Of a DNA stretch of 13,148 bases, positions 1 through 6,436 are shown one piece after another. The stretch is from assembly GCA_904398675.1 (NCBI GenBank), contig CAJFPI010000095.1, forward strand, positions 1-13,148, in the 5' to 3' direction. The position numbers were made by a program, and so were the translations under genes. The DNA is from an uncultured Oscillospiraceae bacterium (GTDB lineage Bacteria > Bacillota > Clostridia > Oscillospirales > Oscillospiraceae). How positions within the stretch are numbered: the stretch's first letter is position 1; the number at the start of each line of letters is the position of its first letter. Below the pieces are notes generated by a model that was not told the origin of the DNA, searched no databases, and saw only the letters and a program-made list of their open reading frames with translations.

Positions 1-17
1 CCGGTGCCAAGAAGTAA
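1..17 (+). CDS. rplF: Ribosomal protein L6, last four codons (partial)
   Basis: Only the 3' end is in the window: codons for Gly-Ala-Lys-Lys and a TAA stop at 15-17. A lysine-rich end of this kind is typical of large-subunit protein L6, and rplF is the usual gene directly before rplR in the spc operon. The call rests on position and these four residues, so it is contextual. The stop codon is fused to the Shine-Dalgarno of rplR (TAAGGAGG, 15-22). Confidence 0.7.
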
Positions 18-31
18 GGAGGCGTGCTGAA

Positions 32-382
32 ATGATTAAAAGACCCAACACCAACGCGCAGCGTCTGAAGCGGCACAAGAGAGTCCGGGCCAAGATCTCC
101 GGCACCCCCGAGTGCCCCCGGCTGAACGTGTTCCGCAGTGAGAAGAATATTTACGCCCAGATCATCGATGATGTCAACGGCGTTACCCTCTGTTCCGCAT
201 CCTCCCTGAAGATGGAAAACGGCGGCAACAAGGAAGCCGCCCGTGAGGTCGGCAAGATGGTGGCTGAGGCCGCCAAGCAGAAGGGGATCGAGGTGGTCGT
301 GTTTGACCGCGGCGGTTACCTGTATCACGGCCGTGTGGCCGAGCTGGCCGACGGCGCCCGCGAGGGCGGCCTGAAATTCTGA
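32..382 (+). CDS. rplR: 50S ribosomal protein L18
   Basis: This 116-residue protein has the usual bacterial L18 length. L18 binds 5S rRNA together with L5 and L25-type proteins and places it in the central protuberance of the large subunit. The N-terminus is very basic (RLKRHKRVRAK), as expected for rRNA contact. The C-terminal part carries the family hallmark FDRGGYLYHGRV followed by ALADGAREGGL-type sequence (here ELADGAREGGLKF). ATG 32 is preceded by AAGGAGG (16-22), which overlaps the rplF stop. The next gene, rpsE, follows after 20 nt. The order L6-L18-S5-L30-L15-SecY is the canonical spc operon order. Confidence 0.97.
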   Translation: MIKRPNTNAQRLKRHKRVRAKISGTPECPRLNVFRSEKNIYAQIIDDVNGVTLCSASSLKMENGGNKEAAREVGKMVAEAAKQKGIEVVVFDRGGYLYHGRVAELADGAREGGLKF

Positions 383-402
383 TCGGGAGGGAGGACAAGA
401 AC

Positions 403-903
403 ATGGCTAGATTTGAGAGAGAACCCAGTGAGTTCACTGAAAAGCTGGTGTCCCTGAACCGCGTATCCAAGACGGTGAAGGGCGGCCGTATCTTCAAGTT
501 CGCGGCGCTCATGGTCGTGGGCGACGGCAAGGGCAAGGTCGGGTTCGGCCTGGGCAAGGCCGCCGAGGTTCCCGAGGCCATCCGCAAGGGCATTGAGGAT
601 GCGAAGAAGAACATGGTGACTGTGACCCTCAGCGGCACCACCATTCCCCACGAGGTCATCGGCGAGTTTGGCGCCGGCCGCGTCATTATGAAGCCCGCTG
701 CCCCCGGTACCGGCATCATTGCCGGCGGCCCGGTCCGTGCTGTGATGGAGGCCACCGGTGTCAAGGATATCCGCGCCAAGTGCCTGCGCTCCAACAACCC
801 CCAGAACGTGGTTGCCGCCACCTTTGAGGGCCTCAAGAGCCTGCGCGGCCCGGAGGAAGTGGCCCGTATCCGCGGCAAGAGCGTGGAAGAGATTGTTGGT
901 TAA
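403..903 (+). CDS. rpsE: 30S ribosomal protein S5
   Basis: This 166-residue small-subunit protein lies near the A-site and mRNA entry, where it affects decoding accuracy. The N-terminal double-stranded RNA-binding half is visible (residues about 11-75, with VSKTVKGGRIFKFAALMVVG and the GDGKGKVGFGLGKA loop). The C-terminal half has GEFGAGRVIMKPAAPGTG (about 88-105), AGGPVRAV and the LRSNNPQNVV motif near 128-137. These are diagnostic of S5. ATG 403 follows a GGGAGGGAGG run at about 384-393. The TAA stop at 901-903 is fused to the Shine-Dalgarno of rpmD. Confidence 0.98.
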   Translation: MARFEREPSEFTEKLVSLNRVSKTVKGGRIFKFAALMVVGDGKGKVGFGLGKAAEVPEAIRKGIEDAKKNMVTVTLSGTTIPHEVIGEFGAGRVIMKPAAPGTGIIAGGPVRAVMEATGVKDIRAKCLRSNNPQNVVAATFEGLKSLRGPEEVARIRGKSVEEIVG

Positions 904-917
904 GGAGGGCGAGTGAC

Positions 918-1100
918 ATGGCAAGTCTGAACATCAAGCTCGTAAAGAGCCTCAACGGCAGATTGGAAAAGCACATCGCCACTGCCAACTCTTTGGGGCT
1001 GCGGAAGATCGGTGACAGCACCGTGCAGCCCGACAATGCACAGACCCGCGGCAAGATCGCCAAGATCGGCTATCTGCTCAGCGTCGAAGAGTCCAAGTAA
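918..1100 (+). CDS. rpmD: 50S ribosomal protein L30
   Basis: This 60-residue protein has the size of bacterial L30. It starts with the typical LNIKLVKSLNGR segment, continues with a SLGLRKIGDSTVQPDN stretch that matches the family's GLRKINxxVxxxD core, and ends in an IGYLLSVEE strand. L30 is a small large-subunit protein and lies between rpsE and rplO in most bacteria, as here. ATG 918 is preceded by TAAGGAGG (901-908), the first three bases of which are the rpsE stop. The rpmD stop (1098-1100) is fused in the same way to the rplO ribosome binding site. Confidence 0.96.
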   Translation: MASLNIKLVKSLNGRLEKHIATANSLGLRKIGDSTVQPDNAQTRGKIAKIGYLLSVEESK

Positions 1101-1114
1101 GGAGGCACCGGAAT

Positions 1115-1555
1115 ATGAATCTGCATGAATTATCCCCCGCCGCTGGCTCCACCCACGTTGGCAAGCGCAAGGGTCGTGGCGCCGGTACCGGCAACGGCAA
1201 GACTGCCGGCCGCGGCCACAAGGGCCAGAAGGCCCGCAGCGGCGGCGGCGTGCGCGTCGGGTTTGAAGGCGGCCAGATGCCTCTGGCCCGCCGTGTGCCG
1301 AAGCGCGGCTTTAACAACATCTTTGCAAAACCTCTGGAGATCATCAATCTCAGCGCACTGAACAAGTTTGAGGACGGCGAGACCGTCACCGCCGAGGCTC
1401 TGCTGAGCAAGGGGATCCTGAAGAAGTGCCCCTATGGCTACAAGGTCCTGGGCAGCGGCAAGCTCGCCAAGAAGGTTACCGTTGAGGCTTCCGCCTTCTC
1501 CCAGTCCGCCAAGGAAGCCATTGAAGCTGCCGGAGGAAAGGCCGAGGTGAAGTAA
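1115..1555 (+). CDS. rplO: 50S ribosomal protein L15
   Basis: This 146-residue protein has the normal L15 length. The long basic, glycine-rich N-terminal extension (KRKGRGAGTGNGKTAGRGHKG, residues about 17-37) threads into 23S rRNA in known ribosomes. It is followed by the conserved GFEGGQMPLARRVPKRGF segment (about 49-66). The C-terminal globular part carries VLGSGKLAKKVTVEA, matching the family's nucleic-acid-binding fold. ATG 1115 follows GGAGG at 1101-1105. The stop at 1553-1555 is one base from the secY start, so secY must use a ribosome binding site inside the rplO coding sequence. Confidence 0.97.
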   Translation: MNLHELSPAAGSTHVGKRKGRGAGTGNGKTAGRGHKGQKARSGGGVRVGFEGGQMPLARRVPKRGFNNIFAKPLEIINLSALNKFEDGETVTAEALLSKGILKKCPYGYKVLGSGKLAKKVTVEASAFSQSAKEAIEAAGGKAEVK

Positions 1556-1556
1556 T

Positions 1557-2852
1557 ATGATCCAGACAGTACGCAAGGCGTGGGCCATTCCCGAGCTGCG
1601 GAAAAAGATCATCTTTACTATCCTCATCCTGCTTATTTACCGCATCGGTAATGCCATCTCCGTCCCCTATGTGGACACGGCGCTGCTGTCCACCTATCTG
1701 GACAGCGCCGGCACGTCCTATCTGGGGCTGATGAATGTAATGAGCGGCGGCGCCTTCGCCATGGCGACGGTGTTTGCCCTGGGCATCCAGCCCTATATCA
1801 ACAGCTCCATTATCATCCAGCTGCTCACCGTGGCCATCCCTCCCCTGGAGCGCATGGCCCGGGAAGGCGGCGAGGAGGGCAAGAAGAAGATCCAGGCCAT
1901 TACCCGGTATGCCACCGTCGCCATTGCCCTGCTGCAGGCGTTCGGCTACTATACCATGATGCGCAGCTATGAAATGCTGAACAACACCTCTATCTGGGCA
2001 GCGCTGGTGATCATCGTCTCCTTCGTGGCCGGCTCCAGTTTCCTGATGTGGATGGGCGAGCAGGTCAACGAGTTCGGCGTGGGCAACGGCATCTCTATGA
2101 TCCTGTTTGCCGGCATCATCTCCCGCGTGCCCGCCGGTGTTTCCTCCATCTACAGCAGCATCGTCTCCGGCTCCATGCACTGGGCCTGGACGATCCTCAT
2201 CGTCCTGGGCATCCTGCTGCTGGTTGTGTTGATCGTCTTTGTCAACGACGCTGAGCGGCGCATCCCCGTGCAGTATGCCAAGCGCCAGGTGGGCCGGAAG
2301 ATGTACGGCGGCCAGTCCACTCACCTGCCCATGAAGGTGAGCATGAGCGGCGTGCTGCCCATCATCTTCGCCCAGTCCATCGCCTCCCTGCCGGTGACCA
2401 TTTGGAGCTTTATCGGCATCCCGGAGGAGGGGACCATTTCCCGCACCATTTATAACGCCATTGATACTGCCTCCATCCCCTATATGGTGGCCTATTTCCT
2501 GATGATCATTGGTTTCAGTTATTTCTACGCGACCATCCAGTTCAATCCTGTGGAGATCTCCAACAATCTGAAGAAGAACGGCGGCTTTATCCCCGGGTTC
2601 CGTCCCGGCAAGCCCACCAGCGACTTCATCAGCAAGGTGCTCTCCAAGATCACCCTGTTTGGCGCGATCTATCTCGGCATTGTTGCGATCTGCCCCCTGA
2701 TTGCCGGCAAGGTTCTGGAGAGCTTTGCGGGGATCAGCAATCTGGCCATCGGCGGCACGTCCGTCATCATCGTGGTGGGCGTTGCCCTGGAGACGGTGAA
2801 CGCCCTGGAGTCCCAGATGCTCATGCGGCAGTATAAGGGGTTCCTTGAATAA
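1557..2852 (+). CDS. secY: Protein translocase channel subunit SecY
   Basis: SecY is the pore-forming subunit of the SecYEG translocon, which exports preproteins with SecA and inserts membrane proteins. The 431 residues are typical and show the ten-helix hydrophobic pattern, beginning at about 17-37. Recognisable elements are the helix 2 signature GIQPYINSSIIIQLL (76-90), the cytosolic C5 loop with KRQVGRKMYGG (242-252) that contacts SecA and the ribosome, PGFRPGKPT (346-354), and the late GGTSVIIVVGVALET helix (399-413). The start is one base after the rplO stop. Its Shine-Dalgarno (GAGGTG, 1544-1549) lies within rplO, so translation of the two is probably coupled. The partner gene secA begins at 12478 in this same window. 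Confidence 0.98.
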   Translation: MIQTVRKAWAIPELRKKIIFTILILLIYRIGNAISVPYVDTALLSTYLDSAGTSYLGLMNVMSGGAFAMATVFALGIQPYINSSIIIQLLTVAIPPLERMAREGGEEGKKKIQAITRYATVAIALLQAFGYYTMMRSYEMLNNTSIWAALVIIVSFVAGSSFLMWMGEQVNEFGVGNGISMILFAGIISRVPAGVSSIYSSIVSGSMHWAWTILIVLGILLLVVLIVFVNDAERRIPVQYAKRQVGRKMYGGQSTHLPMKVSMSGVLPIIFAQSIASLPVTIWSFIGIPEEGTISRTIYNAIDTASIPYMVAYFLMIIGFSYFYATIQFNPVEISNNLKKNGGFIPGFRPGKPTSDFISKVLSKITLFGAIYLGIVAICPLIAGKVLESFAGISNLAIGGTSVIIVVGVALETVNALESQMLMRQYKGFLE

Positions 2853-2862
2853 GGAGGAAGAC

Positions 2863-3501
2863 ATGAATCTGATTTTATTAGGCGCCCCCGGTGCCGGTAA
2901 AGGCACCCAGGCGGAAATCCTGTGCAAGAAGCTGGGCATTCCCAGCATCTCTACCGGCAACATCCTCCGTGCCGCCATTAAGGACGGCACTCCCACCGGG
3001 CTGAAGGCCAAGTCTTTCATGGACGCGGGCCAGCTGGTGCCTGATGAAGTGATCATCGGTATCGTCGATGAGCGCCTCAAGCAGGACGACTGCGCCAAGG
3101 GCTGCATTCTGGACGGGGTTCCCCGCACCATTGCCCAGGCCGAGGCCATCGAGAAGGCCGGGATCCGGATTGATGCCGTAATCGCCATTGAGATCTCCGA
3201 GGAGGAGATTCTCCGCCGCATGAGCGGCCGCCGGGTCTGCGAGGCCTGCGGCTCCAGCTACAACGTGGAGGCCGTCCCCCCCAAGGTGGAGGGCATCTGC
3301 GACAACTGCGGCGGCAAGCTGATTCAGCGCAAGGATGATACGCCGGAGACCGTTCGCGAGCGGTTGAAGGTCTATCATAAAGAGACGGCCCCCCTGGTGG
3401 ACTTCTACGCCGCGCGGGGCGTTCTCAAGCGGGTGGAGGTGGCTGACAACAAGGAGGCCACCAACGCCAAGATTCTCGCCGCGCTGGGGTTGGGCAAATG
3501 A
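2863..3501 (+). CDS. adk: Adenylate kinase, zinc-LID type
   Basis: The enzyme converts ATP plus AMP to two ADP in the cytosol and balances the adenylate pool. The 212-residue protein opens with the P-loop GAPGAGKGT (8-16) and has the long LID insertion. The LID carries four cysteines, C126, C129, C146 and C149, in CxxC pairs, as in the zinc-binding Gram-positive form. The usual DGFPRT motif reads DGVPRT here (84-89), a conservative but uncommon change. I chose ATG 2863 because the P-loop then starts at the family position and TAAGGAGG (2850-2857) sits just upstream. An in-frame TTG at 2845 lies inside secY and is unlikely. The TGA stop overlaps the map start as ATGA. Confidence 0.97.
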   Translation: MNLILLGAPGAGKGTQAEILCKKLGIPSISTGNILRAAIKDGTPTGLKAKSFMDAGQLVPDEVIIGIVDERLKQDDCAKGCILDGVPRTIAQAEAIEKAGIRIDAVIAIEISEEEILRRMSGRRVCEACGSSYNVEAVPPKVEGICDNCGGKLIQRKDDTPETVRERLKVYHKETAPLVDFYAARGVLKRVEVADNKEATNAKILAALGLGK

Positions 3502-4262
3502 TCACGCTCAAATCCGCGCATGAGATCGAACTGATGCGCCGGGCCGGAAAAATTACCGCGGCAGCCCGTGCTTTGGCAGGGGAGATGGTGACCCCCGGCG
3601 TAACAACCCAGGAAATTGACCACGCAGTGTACCAGTTTATCCGTTCACAGGGGGCGGTTCCCTCGTTCCTGAACTACCAGGGCTATCCCGCCAGCGTCTG
3701 TGTCTCGGTCAACGACGAGATCATCCATGGGATCCCGGGCAAGCGGGTGCTGCAGGAGGGAGACATCGTCTCCATTGACGTGGGCGCCTATATCGACGGT
3801 TTCCACGGCGACTGCGCCGCTACCTTCGCCTGCGGCCGGATCTCTCAGGAGGCAAAGCGGCTGATTGACGTGACGCGGCAGAGCTTTTTCGAGGGGCTGA
3901 AATATGCCCGGGAGGGCTACCGCGTTCCGGATATCTCCCGCGCCGTCCAGGAATATGTGGAAAAGAATGGTTTTTCCGTTGTCCGGGAATATGTCGGCCA
4001 CGGTGTGGGCCGCAAGATGCATGAGGCGCCGGAGGTCCCCAACTATGTGATGGAGCACAGCCCCCGCCCCAGACTGCTCCGCGGCATGACGATCGCGGTG
4101 GAGCCAATGGTGAATGCCGGCGGCACCGCCATCAAGGTGATGCCCGACGGCTGGACGGTAAAGACTGCCGACGGCAGCCTCTCCGCCCACTATGAGAACA
4201 CCATTCTCATTACCGACGGGGAACCGGAGCTTCTGACGGACCCCAGCGGACTTCCGGAGTAA
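3498..4262 (+). CDS. map: Methionine aminopeptidase, type I
   Basis: This enzyme removes the initiator methionine from nascent proteins with small second residues. The 254 residues fit the compact type Ia form without an N-terminal zinc-finger extension. All five metal ligands of the pita-bread fold are present: D94 (SIDVGAY), D105 (HGDCA), H168 (GHGVG), E202 (VEPMV) and E233 (YENT). H77 (IIHGIP) and H175 (MHEAP) match the substrate-binding histidines. The ATG overlaps the adk stop (ATGA, 3498-3501), which indicates translational coupling. The adk-map pair between secY and infA is the Gram-positive layout, unlike E. coli, where these genes lie elsewhere. Confidence 0.98.
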   Translation: MITLKSAHEIELMRRAGKITAAARALAGEMVTPGVTTQEIDHAVYQFIRSQGAVPSFLNYQGYPASVCVSVNDEIIHGIPGKRVLQEGDIVSIDVGAYIDGFHGDCAATFACGRISQEAKRLIDVTRQSFFEGLKYAREGYRVPDISRAVQEYVEKNGFSVVREYVGHGVGRKMHEAPEVPNYVMEHSPRPRLLRGMTIAVEPMVNAGGTAIKVMPDGWTVKTADGSLSAHYENTILITDGEPELLTDPSGLPE

Positions 4263-4270
4263 AAACGGCT

Positions 4271-4555
4271 ATGGACATTGCAAAATCCATGATTGTTCAA
4301 TCAGCCGCCGGCAGGGATAAGGGAAGGCTCTTCTTCGTCCTGGAGACGGAGGGGGACTTCCTCCTGCTGGCGGACGGCAAAACCCGTCGGGTGGAGCGGC
4401 CGAAACGGAAAAAACGGAAGCACACCGTTTTTGCCATGGTCTCGGACACCCGTGTTGCCGAAAAGATCAGAAACGGGGAAAAGATAACGAACAGCGAAGT
4501 TCGAAGAACCCTCGCTCAGCTGAGCGGGGCAGGTAATCCAGACCAGGAGGGATAG
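4271..4555 (+). CDS. KOW-domain RNA-binding protein (L14e-like)
   Basis: This is a 94-residue basic protein of unproven function. Residues about 10-45 (SAAGRDKGRLFFVLETEGDF onward, then DGKTRRVERPK) fit a KOW motif: a short beta-barrel with the conserved Gly-hydrophobic pattern, used for RNA contact in ribosomal proteins such as L14e/L24 and in NusG. It is followed by a lysine/arginine-rich stretch (PKRKKRKH, 44-51) and a charged tail. Genes of this type are known between map and infA in many Clostridia and are usually named KOW-domain or L14e-like proteins. The GGAG at about 4257-4260 is a modest ribosome binding site. The stop lies four bases before the infA start. A ribosome-associated or rRNA-binding role is inferred from fold and position only. 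Confidence 0.82.
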   Translation: MDIAKSMIVQSAAGRDKGRLFFVLETEGDFLLLADGKTRRVERPKRKKRKHTVFAMVSDTRVAEKIRNGEKITNSEVRRTLAQLSGAGNPDQEG

Positions 4556-4559
4556 ACAC

Positions 4560-4778
4560 TTGGCAAAATCCGATATGATTGAAGTGGAAGGCGTCGTTGT
4601 TGAGGCGCTGCCCAATACCACGTTCCAAGTAGATATTGGAAATGGCCACACCATTTTGGCCCATATTTCCGGAAAGCTCAGAATGAACTTCATCAGAATT
4701 CTGCCCGGTGATAAAGTTACGGTGGAGATGTCGCCCTATGACCTGACCCGTGGCCGGATTACCTGGCGTAGTAAGTAG
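4560..4778 (+). CDS. infA: Translation initiation factor IF-1 (TTG start)
   Basis: IF-1 occupies the A-site of the 30S subunit during initiation. The 72 residues match the family length exactly and show an S1-like OB fold: IEVEGVVVEALPNTTF, GHTILAHISGKLRMNFIRIL, then GDKVTVEMSPYDLTRGRI and a WRSK end. The start codon is TTG at 4560. It gives the standard MAKSDMIEVEG N-terminus, and AGGAGG (4545-4550) lies nine bases before it. The next in-frame ATG (codon 6) would remove the first part of strand 1, so TTG is the best choice. Its stop, TAG, is fused to the rpmJ Shine-Dalgarno. Confidence 0.95.
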   Translation: MAKSDMIEVEGVVVEALPNTTFQVDIGNGHTILAHISGKLRMNFIRILPGDKVTVEMSPYDLTRGRITWRSK

Positions 4779-4791
4779 GAGGTAGCACATC

Positions 4792-4905
4792 ATGAAAGTA
4801 AGACCGTCCGTCAAGCCCATGTGCGAAAAGTGCAAGATTATCCGCCGTAAGGGACGCGTTATGGTCATTTGCGAAAATCCCAAGCACAAGCAGAGACAGG
4901 GCTAA
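4792..4905 (+). CDS. rpmJ: 50S ribosomal protein L36, zinc-binding form
   Basis: This is a 37-codon gene beginning MKVRPSVKPMCEKCK and ending KHKQRQG. L36 is the smallest large-subunit protein and packs against 23S rRNA domains. The zinc ligands of the C+ type are all present: C11, C14, C27 and H32. ATG 4792 is preceded by TAGGAGGT (4776-4783), whose first three bases are the infA stop. Its place between infA and rpsM is the standard Gram-positive arrangement. Confidence 0.97.
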   Translation: MKVRPSVKPMCEKCKIIRRKGRVMVICENPKHKQRQG

Positions 4906-4931
4906 GTGAAATTTGGAGGTGCGAGAAAGCT

Positions 4932-5300
4932 ATGGCAAGAATTGCCGGTATTGATCTGCCGAAGGACAAGCGAATCGAGATCGGTTTGACTTACATCTAC
5001 GGCATTGGCAGAAAGAGCGCCAAGGACATCCTGGCGAAAACAGGCATCAACCCCGACACCCGCGTGAAGGATCTGACCGAGACTGACGAGGCCAAGCTTC
5101 GCGAGGCCATTGATCACGGCTATATGGTGGAGGGCGATCTGCGCCGCTCCGTGGCCCTGGATATCAAGCGTCTCACCGAGATCGGCTGCTACCGCGGCAT
5201 CCGTCACCGCCGCGGCCTGCCTGTCCGCGGACAGCGCAGCAAGACCAACGCGAGAACCCGCAAGGGTCCCAAGAAGACCATTGCGAACAAGAAGAAGTAA
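4932..5300 (+). CDS. rpsM: 30S ribosomal protein S13
   Basis: S13 sits in the head of the small subunit, contacts the P-site tRNA and forms bridges to L5 and 5S rRNA. The 122-residue product begins with the hallmark MARIAGIDLP, contains the helix-hairpin-helix-like IYGIGRKSAKDIL segment, and ends with RHRRGLPVRGQRSK (about 92-105) and a lysine tail. I placed the start at ATG 4932, where the conserved N-terminus begins and GGAGGT (4915-4920) is upstream. The reading frame is open 21 codons further upstream into rpmJ, but that extension has no family support. The stop is fused to the rpsK Shine-Dalgarno (TAAGGAGG, 5298-5305). Confidence 0.97.
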   Translation: MARIAGIDLPKDKRIEIGLTYIYGIGRKSAKDILAKTGINPDTRVKDLTETDEAKLREAIDHGYMVEGDLRRSVALDIKRLTEIGCYRGIRHRRGLPVRGQRSKTNARTRKGPKKTIANKKK

Positions 5301-5316
5301 GGAGGGAGAATAGAAA

Positions 5317-5718
5317 ATGGCTGCACCGAAAACTGGCAAGAAGGTCATCCGCCGCCGGCGCGAAAAGAAGAACATTGAAAGAGGCCAGGTCCATATCCGT
5401 TCTTCCTTCAACAACACCATGGTAACCGTTACCGACGTTCAGGGTAACGCTATCTCCTGGGCTTCCTCCGGCGGGCAGGGTTTCCGCGGCAGCAAGAAGT
5501 CCACGCCCTTCGCCGCACAGACCGCTGCCGAGGTGGCCGCCCGCGCCGCCATGGAGCACGGCCTGAAGACGGTGGAAGTGTTTGTGAAGGGGCCCGGCCA
5601 GGGCCGTGAGGCCGCCATCCGCGCGCTGCAGGCCGTGGGCCTTGAGGTGACCATGATCAAGGACGTCACCCCCATCCCCCACAATGGCTGCCGTCCCCCC
5701 AAGCGCCGCCGCGTCTAA
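5317..5718 (+). CDS. rpsK: 30S ribosomal protein S11
   Basis: This 133-residue protein belongs to the small-subunit platform, near the E-site mRNA path. Diagnostic segments are HIRSSFNNTMVTVTD (about 26-40), WASSGGQGFRGSKKSTPFAAQ (about 48-68), VFVKGPGQGREAAIRAL and the C-terminal DVTPIPHNGCRPPKRRRV. The C-terminal tail is the part that approaches the Shine-Dalgarno helix in bacterial ribosomes. It lies 16 nt after rpsM, in the alpha-operon order S13-S11-S4-RpoA-L17. Confidence 0.98.
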   Translation: MAAPKTGKKVIRRRREKKNIERGQVHIRSSFNNTMVTVTDVQGNAISWASSGGQGFRGSKKSTPFAAQTAAEVAARAAMEHGLKTVEVFVKGPGQGREAAIRALQAVGLEVTMIKDVTPIPHNGCRPPKRRRV

Positions 5719-5746
5719 CTTGGAAGAAGGAGGAAACTAGAGAATT

Positions 5747-6349
5747 ATGGCTAAGAATATGCAGCCCATTGCCAAGCGCTGCAAGGCTTTGGGGATTTCT
5801 CCCGCTGCTATGGGGTACGCCAAGAAGACCACCGAGCGCAACCCCGGCAACCAGATGAGAAAGAAGAAGAGCGAGTATGCCCTCCAGCTCCAGGAGAAAC
5901 AGAAGGTCAAGTTTGTCTATGGTATTATGGAAAAGCAGTTCCAGATGTACTATGAGAAGGCTGCCCGGATGCAGGGCAAGACCGGCGAGGAGATGCTCAG
6001 CCTCATCGAGCGCCGCCTGGACAACGTGGTCTACCGCCTGGGCTTTGCCATGACCCGCCGGGAGGCCCGTCAGCTGGTGAACCATGCCCATTTCACCGTC
6101 AACGGCAAGAAGGTCAACATCCCCTCCTATCTGGTGAAGGTGGGCGATGTGATCGAGGTGAAGGACTCCAGCCGCTCTTCTGTGAAGTTTAAGCGCCTTG
6201 TGGGCGAGGATGCTCCCGTGGTTCTGGTTCCCCAGTGGCTGGAGCGGGAGAAGAACGCCCTGAAGGGCACCATCACCCGCCTGCCTGTGAGAGAGGACAT
6301 CGATCTGCCCATTGAGGAGCATCTCATTGTTGAGTTCTACTCCAAGTAA
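5747..6349 (+). CDS. rpsD: 30S ribosomal protein S4 (zinc-free form)
   Basis: S4 is a primary 16S rRNA-binding protein that nucleates 30S assembly. In E. coli it also represses the alpha operon at the translational level. The 200 residues show the N-terminal domain, then the S4 RNA-binding domain (RRLDNVVYRLGFAMTRREAR, about 88-107, and the FTVNGKKVNIPSY turn). The C-terminus ends with HLIVEFYSK. The four-cysteine zinc site found near the N-terminus of C+ S4 proteins is absent: only C12 remains (AKRCKALG). This is therefore the C- type. Some Clostridia carry a second, C+ copy elsewhere, which this window cannot show. AAGGAGG (about 5727-5733) precedes ATG 5747. Confidence 0.96.
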   Translation: MAKNMQPIAKRCKALGISPAAMGYAKKTTERNPGNQMRKKKSEYALQLQEKQKVKFVYGIMEKQFQMYYEKAARMQGKTGEEMLSLIERRLDNVVYRLGFAMTRREARQLVNHAHFTVNGKKVNIPSYLVKVGDVIEVKDSSRSSVKFKRLVGEDAPVVLVPQWLEREKNALKGTITRLPVREDIDLPIEEHLIVEFYSK

Positions 6350-6352
6350 TCT

Positions 6353-6364
6353 GAGGGTACCCTC
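6353..6364 (+). repeat. 12-nt perfect palindrome in the rpsD-rpoA gap
   Basis: GAGGGTACCCTC at 6353-6364 reads the same on both strands and begins three bases after the rpsD stop. The 87-nt gap also holds a small GGCA-GCC-TGCC hairpin (6406-6416) just before the rpoA Shine-Dalgarno (6420-6430). Neither is followed by a T-tract, so I do not call a terminator. Their role is unknown; they could mark an mRNA-processing or protein-binding site. Confidence 0.4.
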
Positions 6365-6436
6365 GACGATTATCACACGAACTGAATTTCGCGCGGGCCG
6401 CCTTTGGCAGCCTGCCATAAGGAGGAGGGTAACTGC

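Noticed and set aside
2845..2862. TTG start of adk inside secY
   Set aside because: It would place the Shine-Dalgarno TAAGGAGG inside the coding sequence. ATG 2863 gives the P-loop at its usual position.
1476..3221. Long minus-strand open frame (581 codons) opposite secY and adk
   Set aside because: It is fully antisense to well-supported genes, has low-complexity His/Asp/Gly-rich content and matches no family. It comes from the GC-rich codon bias of the plus strand.
4869..4931. N-terminal extension of rpsM by 21 codons
   Set aside because: It overlaps rpmJ, and S13 proteins begin at MARIAGI, which has its own GGAGGT upstream.
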